A stretch of 64,000 bases of DNA from the NCBI RefSeq assembly GCF_002786295.1, contig NZ_PGTC01000015.1:126501-190500 (forward strand), read 5' to 3'. Positions 1-6,487 of the stretch are shown in pieces. Within the stretch, counting starts at the first letter, position 1. Every line of letters begins with the position of its first letter. The notes beneath the pieces were generated by a model. It did not search any database. It was not told the origin of the DNA and saw only the letters and a list, made by a program, of their open reading frames with translations. The DNA comes from Pseudooceanicola marinus. Its GTDB lineage: Bacteria; Pseudomonadota; Alphaproteobacteria; Rhodobacterales; Rhodobacteraceae. The translations under genes were made by a program, and so were the position numbers.

Positions 1-1
1 C

Positions 2-337
2 GGCTTCGAGGTGCTTCTGCCGGCCGACGCGCATCTGTGCTGCGGCTCCGCGGGCACCTACAACCTGATGCAGCCCGAGATCTCGGGCCAGCTGAAGACG
101 CGCAAGGTGGCCACGCTGGAGGCGCTGCGGCCAGAGGTCATCGCCGCTGGCAATATCGGCTGCATGATGCAGATCGGATCGGGGACGGGGGTGCCGGTGG
201 TGCATTCGGTGGAATTGCTGGACTGGGCCACGGGCGGGCCGGTGCCGCCCGCGCTGTCGGGCGACCCGCTGCCGCAGCCCCGTTCGGTGTCCGGTGCGAT
301 GCCCGGCGCGAGGCCAGTGCCGAACCTGCGCGATTAA
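2..337 (+). CDS. glcF: Glycolate oxidase iron-sulfur subunit GlcF, C-terminal part (5' truncated by window edge)
   Basis: This is the last 111 codons of a gene that begins before the window. The visible part carries the CCG-domain hallmark HLCCGSAGTYN near its start, where conserved cysteines bind a cofactor, followed by a second cluster ending in GNIGCMMQI. This arrangement is typical of the C-terminal cysteine-rich domain of GlcF, the electron-transfer subunit of membrane-associated glycolate oxidase (GlcDEF), which oxidises glycolate to glyoxylate. The 4Fe-4S ferredoxin part would lie upstream, outside the window. A related LUD/heterodisulfide-reductase-like subunit is possible, but the sequence fits GlcF best. 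Confidence 0.85.
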   Translation, partial: GFEVLLPADAHLCCGSAGTYNLMQPEISGQLKTRKVATLEALRPEVIAAGNIGCMMQIGSGTGVPVVHSVELLDWATGGPVPPALSGDPLPQPRSVSGAMPGARPVPNLRD

Positions 338-405
338 ATCCCGTCTTCGCCCAAATTTGGCCCGAAGCGGCAGGCAGTGTAGGGCGGCAAGACCCCGGAG
401 ATCCA

Positions 406-1272
406 ATGCCCCGCCCCCACGCCCGTTTCCCGCGCCGATCGCGCCTTCGCTCAGCCCTGCTTGGCCTTTTGGCGCCCGTCCTGGTCAGTGGGCCGATGCT
501 GGCGCAGCCTGACGATTCGGCATTGCAGCGGCTGGATACCGGCGACGCCGGCCGCGGCTGGGAGGCCGTGGGGCGGCTCGATATCGGCGGCAAGGGGTTC
601 TGCACCGGGGCGCTGGTGGCACCCGACCTGGTGCTGACGGCGGCGCATTGCCTCTACCAACGCGGCAGCGGCGCGCGCATCGACCCCGGCCAGATCGAGT
701 TCCTGGCGGGCATGCGCAACGGCCGCGCCAGCGCCTATCGGCAGGTGCGTCGCGCGGTGACCCATCCCGACTACGTCTACCAGGCCGCCGTCTCCGCCGA
801 CCGGGTGCGCAACGACCTGGCCCTGCTGGAGCTGTACCAGCCCATCCGCAACACCACCGTCATCCCCTTCCAGACGGACATGCGGCCCGCCGCCGGGGAC
901 AAGGTGGGCATCGTCTCCTATGCCCATGACCGGGCCGAGGCGCCATCGTTGCAGGAAATCTGCGGCGTGATCGCCCGGCAGAGCGGGGTTCTGGTCACGT
1001 CGTGCAACGTCGATTACGGCAGCTCCGGCGCGCCGATCTTCTCCTTCGCCAGTGGCGTGCCGCGCATCGTCTCGGTGGTTTCGGCCAAGGCCGAGGTGGA
1101 CGGCGGGCCGGTGGCCCTGGGCACCGAGCTGGAAACCCCGCTGTCGGTGCTGAAGGCCGAACTGGCCGCCGGCCAGGGCTACGGTCTGGAGCCCGCGCCG
1201 CGGGCCAACCGCGTGACCGTCGGCGGCGGGCGCGAGGATATCGGCGCGAAATTCATCCGCCCCGGGGACTGA
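406..1272 (+). CDS. Exported trypsin-like serine protease
   Basis: A 288-residue protein with an N-terminal basic stretch and hydrophobic core ending in PMLAQP, which looks like a Sec signal peptide cleaved near residue 33. It therefore should act in the periplasm or outside the cell. The chymotrypsin fold is shown by LTAAHC (catalytic His81), RNDLALLEL (Asp137) and YGSSGAP around Ser207. The usual GDSGGP box is altered to GSSGAP, but the catalytic Ser-Gly pair and the oxyanion-hole Gly remain, so activity is plausible. Cysteine pairs flank the His and Ser sites. The ATG at 406 gives the signal peptide; longer readings of the frame run into glcF. The substrate is unknown. Confidence 0.85.
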   Translation: MPRPHARFPRRSRLRSALLGLLAPVLVSGPMLAQPDDSALQRLDTGDAGRGWEAVGRLDIGGKGFCTGALVAPDLVLTAAHCLYQRGSGARIDPGQIEFLAGMRNGRASAYRQVRRAVTHPDYVYQAAVSADRVRNDLALLELYQPIRNTTVIPFQTDMRPAAGDKVGIVSYAHDRAEAPSLQEICGVIARQSGVLVTSCNVDYGSSGAPIFSFASGVPRIVSVVSAKAEVDGGPVALGTELETPLSVLKAELAAGQGYGLEPAPRANRVTVGGGREDIGAKFIRPGD

Positions 1273-1292
1273 GGCGGACCCTCGCTCGCCCT

Positions 1293-1321
1293 CTTGAAAT
1301 CGCGAAAGCGCTATCCCAGAT
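1293..1321 (+). promoter_or_regulatory. Candidate heat-shock (sigma-32 type) promoter of the Hsp20 gene
   Basis: CTTGAA at 1293-1298 matches the core of the RpoH -35 element. After a 14-nt spacer comes ATCCCAGAT (1313-1321), which partly resembles the CCCCATNT -10 element. It lies about 95 nt upstream of an Hsp20 gene, the expected target. The -10 match is imperfect, so this is tentative. Confidence 0.35.
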
Positions 1322-1416
1322 CAGGAAGACGGGACGCCAGACGGGTCCCGAAAGACCGGCTCGTCCCCGTGGGAGGGCCGCCTGACATAGTTATCGCTTC
1401 AAGAAGGATGACAGAC

Positions 1417-1881
1417 ATGCGTAACTTCGATCTTGCGCCGCTTTACCGTGCCACCGTTGGCTTCGATCAACTGGCCGACATGATGGATCGCGTGCTGACC
1501 AATGATGGCGCCCAATCCACCTATCCCCCCTACAACATCGAGAAAACCGCCGATGATGCCTACCGCATCTCGATCGCCGTCGCCGGCTTCGCCGAAGACG
1601 AGCTGACGGTCGAGGTCAAGGACCGCGCGCTGGTCGTCTCTGCCCGCAAGGCTGAGGAAAACGACAGCCGCACCTACCTGCATCGCGGCATCGCCACCCG
1701 CGCCTTCGAACGCCGCTTCCAGCTGGCGGATCATGTTCAGGTGACGGGGGCGACCCATACCGATGGTATGCTCCATATCGACCTGGTGCGCGAAGTGCCC
1801 GAAGCACTGAAACCGCGCCGGATCGAGATCGCCCGTGGCAACACCGTGAACCACCGCGCGATCGCCGCACAGGACGCCTGA
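1417..1881 (+). CDS. Small heat-shock protein, Hsp20/IbpA family
   Basis: A 154-residue alpha-crystallin-domain chaperone that would bind unfolding proteins in the cytoplasm and hold them for refolding by DnaK/ClpB. The N-terminus MRNFDLAPLYRATVGFDQL is the typical IbpA start. The crystallin domain follows (YRISIAVAGF, LTVEVKDRALVV), ending with the conserved RAFERRFQLADHVQV and a DGMLHIDLVRE strand. I chose ATG 1417 because AAGAAGG sits about 9 nt upstream; ATG 1408 is in frame but abuts that Shine-Dalgarno. It is monocistronic, with a possible heat-shock promoter upstream and a weak hairpin downstream. Confidence 0.93.
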   Translation: MRNFDLAPLYRATVGFDQLADMMDRVLTNDGAQSTYPPYNIEKTADDAYRISIAVAGFAEDELTVEVKDRALVVSARKAEENDSRTYLHRGIATRAFERRFQLADHVQVTGATHTDGMLHIDLVREVPEALKPRRIEIARGNTVNHRAIAAQDA

Positions 1882-1898
1882 TACCCTCGGGCCCTGTA

Positions 1899-1926
1899 GT
1901 TCCAGGAGCGAGAACGCCTGGGACTT
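1899..1926 (+). terminator. Weak hairpin downstream of the Hsp20 gene
   Basis: GTTCCAGG (1899-1906) can pair with CCTGGGAC (1917-1924), with one G-U pair and a 10-nt loop, followed by only two T residues. It starts 18 nt after the hsp20 stop codon. The U-tract is too short for a confident intrinsic terminator. Confidence 0.35.
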
Positions 1927-1979
1927 ACCTCAGTCGGGCGCGGCCTCCATCCGGGGGTCGCGCCTTCTGCGTTTGGGGG

Positions 1980-2615
1980 TCAGCCCAGAACCACCTCGCC
2001 CGACGGCCCGGTGAGGCGGGCGGTCAGGGCGGGGGCGTCCGAGACAGTCCAGCGGACCCGATTGTCGCGCAGGATCGGCGCCAGCAGGGCCTCGGCCTGG
2101 GCGGCACGGGGATGCGACAGCTCCAGCGCGGTCAGGGTGAGGTCGCCACCGGGCATGGCGCGCGGCGGGATCGCGCCCTCGTCGCATTCCCAGTCCAGGA
2201 AGGATGGAAAGACGCCCCCGAAGGGCAGGTGGCCGTCTTCGGGCACGGTGATCTTCCAGCGCAGATCGCCGCGTTGCTGGGCCAGCGCCGGGCCACAGGT
2301 CAGGGGCAGGGTGTCGCGCCGGGTCACCAACCCCGGCACCCGTACCAACCAGTGCGCGAGGCGCGGGGTGTCCGGCGGAGAATCCAGCCCGAACCAGCGC
2401 GCGCGCCCCGGGTCCGGCGCCTCCGGGTCCGGGGCGATCACCTCCAGGAAACTGGCCTCGCCCAGGCGCATGACCCGGTTGTGGGTGCCCATCAGGGGAT
2501 GCTGGCCGCCCGCCTGCGGCAGGGCCACGCCCAGCTTCTCCTCGGTCCAGGCGAGGCCCGCGTCCAGCGTGCTGGCGGCGACCACGATATGATCCAGACG
2601 GCTGTCTGCCTGCAT
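1980..2615 (-). CDS. VOC / glyoxalase-like domain protein
   Basis: A 211-residue protein opening with MQADSRLDHIVVAASTLDAG, the usual first strand of a vicinal-oxygen-chelate domain, followed by LGVALPQAGGQHPLMGTHNRV and FLEVIAPDP. This resembles the stand-alone Glyoxalase-like (PF13468) group. Metal-ligand-type residues are the early His and the Glu in FLEVI, but the reaction and substrate cannot be told from sequence. The start at 2615 is supported by AGGGAGGAAG just upstream; an in-frame upstream ATG lacks such a site and would run into the repeat element. It lies downstream of the patB-like gene on the same strand, separated by that element. Confidence 0.75.
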   Translation of the reverse strand: MQADSRLDHIVVAASTLDAGLAWTEEKLGVALPQAGGQHPLMGTHNRVMRLGEASFLEVIAPDPEAPDPGRARWFGLDSPPDTPRLAHWLVRVPGLVTRRDTLPLTCGPALAQQRGDLRWKITVPEDGHLPFGGVFPSFLDWECDEGAIPPRAMPGGDLTLTALELSHPRAAQAEALLAPILRDNRVRWTVSDAPALTARLTGPSGEVVLG

Positions 2616-2679
2616 GTCTTCCTCCCTGGGGCATGACCGCCGGTTCCGGGCGCTCCTCCCCTCTCTCCATTTGTTGGCC

Positions 2680-2742
2680 GGACATATCCCGGGGGGAATT
2701 GAGCCCATGAGGGCTCAAGGGGGGCAGAGCCCCCGCCCCCTC
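2680..2742 (-). repeat. Dispersed two-hairpin intergenic repeat, copy A
   Basis: Read on the minus strand, GGGGGC-TCT-GCCCCC is followed by a second hairpin TTGAGCCC-TCA-TGGGCTCAA, then TTCCCCCCGGGATATGTCCG and GCCAACAAATG. It fills the gap between the patB-like stop and the VOC gene start and has the same orientation as both genes. Related copies lie at 9249-9329, 15243-15302 and 56337-56411; tail-only relatives lie at 47424-47446 and 59262-59284. Confidence 0.8.
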
Positions 2743-2746
2743 GCGA

Positions 2747-3928
2747 TCACTGCAAATCGGCGAAGGCGGCCTGCATCCGTGCGACGGCCTCTTCCACCCG
2801 CGCGCGCGGCGTGGCCAGGTTGAACCGCTGGAAGTCGTCGCCGCCCAGCCCGAAGACCGCGCCGTAGTTCACCGCGATCTTCGCCTCTTCCAGGATCCGC
2901 CGCTTCACCTCTGCCGGGTCCATCCCGGTGCCGGAGAAATCGACCCAGGCCAGGTAGGTGCCCTCCAGGCGCATCGACTTCAGTCCCGGGATCGCCTCGA
3001 TGCCGGCGTCGAAGACCTTCCGGTTGCCATCGAGGTAGTCGCAAAGCGCATCGACCCACTCGGCCCCTTCGGGCGAATAGGCGGCGGTGGCCATATGCAG
3101 CGCGAAGGAGTTGGGAGAGATGCCCAGGGCGCCCATCACCTTCTCGAACCGCCGGCGCAGGGCCGCGTCGTGGATGATGACATTGCCCACATGCCCGCCG
3201 GCCAGGTTGAAGGTCTTGGTGGTGGCCGTCATCATCACCAGACGGTCGGCAATCTCGGGGCAGGCCACGGCCATGGGGATATGCTTTTGCCCGGGCATCA
3301 CAAGGTCATGGTGGATCTCGTCCGACACGATGATCAGGTCGTGGCGTTTGGCGAAGGCCGCCATGCCCTCCAGCTCCGCCTGCGTCCAGACGCGGCCGCC
3401 GGGGTTATGCGGCGAGCAGAGCAGCAGCATTTTCTCGTTGCCGGTCATCTGCGCGTCATAGGCGTCGAAATCGAGCCTGTAGCGCCCCTCGTCCAGCACC
3501 ATCGGGCATTCCACCACCTTGCGGTCGGCGGCGTTAATCACCCGGGCGAAGGCATGGTAGATCGGCGTGAACATCACGATCCCGTCGCCCGGTTCGGTGA
3601 AGGCCTGCAGGCAGAGGCCGGTGCCGTTGACCAGCCCGTGGGTGGAGAAGATGGCGTCCGGGTCCACCTGCCAGCCGTGACGGTTCTGCATCCACCAGAC
3701 GATCGCGTTCTTGTAGGCGGTGTCATCCCCGAAATAGCCGAAGACGCCCTGGTCGACGAAATCGCGCAGCGCCTGGGTGACGCAGGCCGGCGGGCGGAAA
3801 TCCATGTCGGCCACCCACATCGGGATGCCCTCGTCCGGGGACAGGCCGTAGTAGGTTTCCAGGTTGTCCCATTTCGCGGAATGGGTGCCGCGGCGGTCGA
3901 TGATCTCGTCGAAATCGGGGGTCGTCAT
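2747..3928 (-). CDS. PatB/MalY-family PLP-dependent aminotransferase (cystathionine beta-lyase-like)
   Basis: A 393-residue fold-type I PLP enzyme, the usual length of the PatB/MalY group of C-S lyases, which split cystathionine or other cysteine conjugates into a thiol, pyruvate and ammonia. The N-terminus FDEIIDRRGTHSAKWD and PMWVADMDF are hallmark PatB motifs. LLCSPHNPGGRVW gives the Asn contact, SDEIHHDLV the PLP pyridine-binding Asp, and TTKTFNLAG the Schiff-base lysine (Lys238). The start at 3928 has AAGGAG about 6 nt upstream. It is divergent from the purine nucleoside phosphorylase gene. In related bacteria these enzymes may also act on DMSP- or methionine-derived thiols, but the in vivo substrate is not determined by the sequence. 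Confidence 0.88.
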   Translation of the reverse strand: MTTPDFDEIIDRRGTHSAKWDNLETYYGLSPDEGIPMWVADMDFRPPACVTQALRDFVDQGVFGYFGDDTAYKNAIVWWMQNRHGWQVDPDAIFSTHGLVNGTGLCLQAFTEPGDGIVMFTPIYHAFARVINAADRKVVECPMVLDEGRYRLDFDAYDAQMTGNEKMLLLCSPHNPGGRVWTQAELEGMAAFAKRHDLIIVSDEIHHDLVMPGQKHIPMAVACPEIADRLVMMTATTKTFNLAGGHVGNVIIHDAALRRRFEKVMGALGISPNSFALHMATAAYSPEGAEWVDALCDYLDGNRKVFDAGIEAIPGLKSMRLEGTYLAWVDFSGTGMDPAEVKRRILEEAKIAVNYGAVFGLGGDDFQRFNLATPRARVEEAVARMQAAFADLQ

Positions 3929-4127
3929 GCGGGGCTCCTTTACGTCGGTGCCGACGCTAGCGTCTCGGGTCCTCGGTGCAAGGCGATTCCGGCAGGATGG
4001 TGGGCTGCCCCTGTGCAGTGGCGCGAAGCCGGGCGGCTGTCGCACCGGCAGGGCTTGCCCGACGCGGGCCGGGCCGCTACCGGGGAAGGAACGGCCCGCA
4101 GGCGCGGGCACCCGACAGACATCAACT

Positions 4128-4170
4128 GACAGACAGCAGACCGTCAGACAACAGGCGGACAGACAGCAGA
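4128..4170 (+). repeat. Short direct repeat in the purine nucleoside phosphorylase leader
   Basis: The 13-mer GACAGACAGCAGA occurs at 4128-4140 and again, identical, at 4158-4170, a 30-nt period. Shorter CAGAC-type units lie between and before them. The second copy ends 9 nt before the start codon and so occupies the ribosome-binding region, which lacks a classical Shine-Dalgarno. The meaning is unclear; it may be slippage-derived low-complexity sequence. Confidence 0.6.
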
Positions 4171-4179
4171 GGATCCACC

Positions 4180-4998
4180 ATGACAGCCCCCAGCATCGAG
4201 ACCCTTGTCGAGACGATCCGCGCCCGGGTGGGCGACGCCCCGGTGGAAATGGCGATGATCCTCGGCTCCGGCCTGGGCCCGCTGGCCGATGAGGTCGAGG
4301 GCACGCATATCCCCTACACCGACCTGCCGGGCTTTCCCCATTCCGGCGTCTCCGGCCATTCCGCCGAGCTGGTGATCGGCACCCTGCACGGCATGCGCGT
4401 CGCGGTGATGAGCGGGCGCGAACACTACTACGAAAACGGCCGCTCGGACGCGATGCGCCTGCCGCTGGAGGTGATGAAGGAATTGGGCGCCAAGGCGCTG
4501 CTGGTGACCAACGCCTGCGGCAGCTTCCGCGGTGACATTCCGCCGGGCGATCTGATGATCATCGCCGATCACATCAACTACTCGGGTCTGAACCCGCTGA
4601 TCGGTGAACCCACCGACGCGCGCTTCGTCAACATGACCGACGCCTACGACCCCGCCATCCGCACCGCCATCGAAGAGGCGGCACAGGCCCAGGGCATCGA
4701 CATCAAGTCGGGCGTCTATTCCTGGTATTCCGGCCCTTCCTTCGAAACGCCGGCCGAGATCCGCATGCTGAAGATGCTGGGCGCCGATACCGTCGGCATG
4801 TCCACCGTGCCCGAGGTCATCCTGGGCCGCTTCCTGGGCCTGCGCTGTGCCGCCGTCAGCGTGGTGACCAACATGGCGGCGGGCCTGTCGGACGAGAACA
4901 TCAGCCATGAGCACACCAAGAACAGCGCCCCCATTGGCGCGGCCAAGCTGAAGGGCATCATCGCCCGGCTGCTGCCCGGGCTGACCGGGACGCTCTGA
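4180..4998 (+). CDS. Purine nucleoside phosphorylase (trimeric PunA/PNP-I type)
   Basis: A 272-residue enzyme that splits purine (deoxy)nucleosides with phosphate to the free base and (deoxy)ribose-1-phosphate for purine salvage in the cytosol. Motifs include ILGSGLGPLAD (phosphate-binding Ser), GREHYYENG, LVTNACGS, SGPSFETPAEIRM and GMSTVPEVILGRF, all in the order seen in trimeric PNPs. VVTNMAAGLS carries the base-contacting Asn region. The length fits the family. ATG 4180 follows a repeat-containing leader; no strong ribosome-binding site is visible. The neighbouring genes are not purine-related. MTA phosphorylase is a close relative and cannot be fully excluded. Confidence 0.88.
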   Translation: MTAPSIETLVETIRARVGDAPVEMAMILGSGLGPLADEVEGTHIPYTDLPGFPHSGVSGHSAELVIGTLHGMRVAVMSGREHYYENGRSDAMRLPLEVMKELGAKALLVTNACGSFRGDIPPGDLMIIADHINYSGLNPLIGEPTDARFVNMTDAYDPAIRTAIEEAAQAQGIDIKSGVYSWYSGPSFETPAEIRMLKMLGADTVGMSTVPEVILGRFLGLRCAAVSVVTNMAAGLSDENISHEHTKNSAPIGAAKLKGIIARLLPGLTGTL

Positions 4999-5096
4999 CG
5001 CTGCGGAAGGGCCTTTCGGGGGCGTGCCTTGCCATTTGACATGAAGCATGGTGAGGCTAGCTGATACCTGATTTTTCCGCCTCGGGGCGCGCCACC

Positions 5097-5825
5097 ATGG
5101 CTCATGCCAAAGCTTCCGCAGATCCGCTTGCCGATCTCATCGCCTGCCCGCGATGCGACGCGGTTCAGCACGTGGTGGAACCGCAGCCGGGGCAGCGCGC
5201 GCTGTGCGGGCGTTGCGATCACGTGCTGATCGCGCCCCGCAAGAGCGCGGGCAAGCAGATCATCGCAGTGGCGGTCTCGGTGCTGATCCTGGCGGTGTCG
5301 GCGACCTCGCTGCCCTTCCTGCGGATCAGCCGGGCCGGGCTGGCCAATGCCTCCTCGATCCTCGACGCGGCGCTGGCTTTTTCCTCCTCCACGCTTTTCA
5401 CCTTGCTGTCCCTTCTGCTGGCCGGGCTGATCGTCTTCATCCCGGCGCTGCGGGCGCTGCTGTCGATCTACGTCCTATGGCCGCTGGTGCGCGACCGCGC
5501 GCCCTGGCCCGGCGCCATCGGCGCCTTCCGCCTGTCCGAGGCACTGCGCCCCTGGTCCATGGCCGAGGTCTTCGCCATCGGCTGTGCCGTGGCTCTGATC
5601 AAGGTCAGCGACCTGGCGCGGGTGGAATTCGGCCCCGCCTTCTGGATCTTCGCCTTCCTGGTCATCCTGGTGCCGGTGCAGGACGGACTGACCTGCCGCC
5701 AGTCGGTCTGGCGCAGCCTGGACCGCAGCCTGGTGCACCCTGGCCGCAAGGAACGCCGCGCGGCCCGCGACGCTGACCGCGCCCGCGACCGCACCCCGGA
5801 TCTTCCGGCGGAGAGCGCGCCATGA
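5097..5825 (+). CDS. PqiA-like inner-membrane protein, first half-size unit
   Basis: A 242-residue membrane protein with an N-terminal zinc-ribbon-like CPRC...CGRC pair (residues about 17-40) followed by roughly four transmembrane segments. E. coli PqiA is one protein with two such units; here the two units are separate genes. It is probably an inner-membrane partner of the MCE protein encoded two genes downstream, helping to move lipids between inner and outer membranes. It begins a tight four-gene operon and ends in an ATGA overlap with the next gene. Confidence 0.82.
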   Translation: MAHAKASADPLADLIACPRCDAVQHVVEPQPGQRALCGRCDHVLIAPRKSAGKQIIAVAVSVLILAVSATSLPFLRISRAGLANASSILDAALAFSSSTLFTLLSLLLAGLIVFIPALRALLSIYVLWPLVRDRAPWPGAIGAFRLSEALRPWSMAEVFAIGCAVALIKVSDLARVEFGPAFWIFAFLVILVPVQDGLTCRQSVWRSLDRSLVHPGRKERRAARDADRARDRTPDLPAESAP

Positions 5826-6487
5826 AGTCGGCCCGCGAAATGGGCCTGGTGGCCTGCACCCGCTGCAACCGCGTCTGGGAGCCGGGGATAGCCCATTGCG
5901 GGCGCTGCGGCCACAAGCTGCAAAGCCGCAATCCCCTCGGGCTTCAGAAGGTCTGGGCGTGGTGGGTGCTGGGGCTGATCTGCTACATCCCCGCCAACCT
6001 CGACCCGATGCTGATCACCCGCACCCTGGTCAGCCGCCAGGACAACACGATCATCGGCGGCGCGCTGGAACTGGGGCGCCATGGCAGCTGGGGGATCGCG
6101 CTGGTGATCCTGGCGGCCTCGGTGGCGATCCCGGTGGCGAAGTTTTCGGTCATCGCGGCCCTGGCCCTCGGCGTGCGCCACGGCAGCCGCATGTCGGCCG
6201 AACGGCGCCAGCACCTGCATGAGATCGTGGAATACATCGGTCGCTGGTCGATGATCGACGTCTTCGTCGTCGCCATCCTCAGCTCGCTGGTGCAACTGGG
6301 CGCGGTGGTGGCGATCCGCCCGGGCCAGGCCAGTCTCTACTTCGCGCTGTCGGTGATCTTCACCATGTTCTCGGCCATGGCCTTCGACAGCCGCCTGATC
6401 TGGGATGCGGAGGAGGGCGAGGTGCCGGACCTGGCGCCCTTGCCCGCCCCCTCCCCGAAAGACCCCAAAGAGGAGCCCGCCGGATGA
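5822..6487 (+). CDS. PqiA-like inner-membrane protein, second half-size unit
   Basis: A 221-residue protein homologous to the preceding one: a CTRC...CGRC zinc-ribbon-like motif at about residues 12-30, then several hydrophobic helices including YIPANLDPM and the conserved EYIGRWSMIDVFVV. This is the second PqiA half. It overlaps the first unit by four bases (ATGA) and the MCE gene by four bases, which implies translational coupling and a fixed stoichiometry. The C-terminal tail after the last helix is Pro/Glu-rich. It acts in the inner membrane with the PqiB-like protein. Confidence 0.82.
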   Translation: MKSAREMGLVACTRCNRVWEPGIAHCGRCGHKLQSRNPLGLQKVWAWWVLGLICYIPANLDPMLITRTLVSRQDNTIIGGALELGRHGSWGIALVILAASVAIPVAKFSVIAALALGVRHGSRMSAERRQHLHEIVEYIGRWSMIDVFVVAILSSLVQLGAVVAIRPGQASLYFALSVIFTMFSAMAFDSRLIWDAEEGEVPDLAPLPAPSPKDPKEEPAG

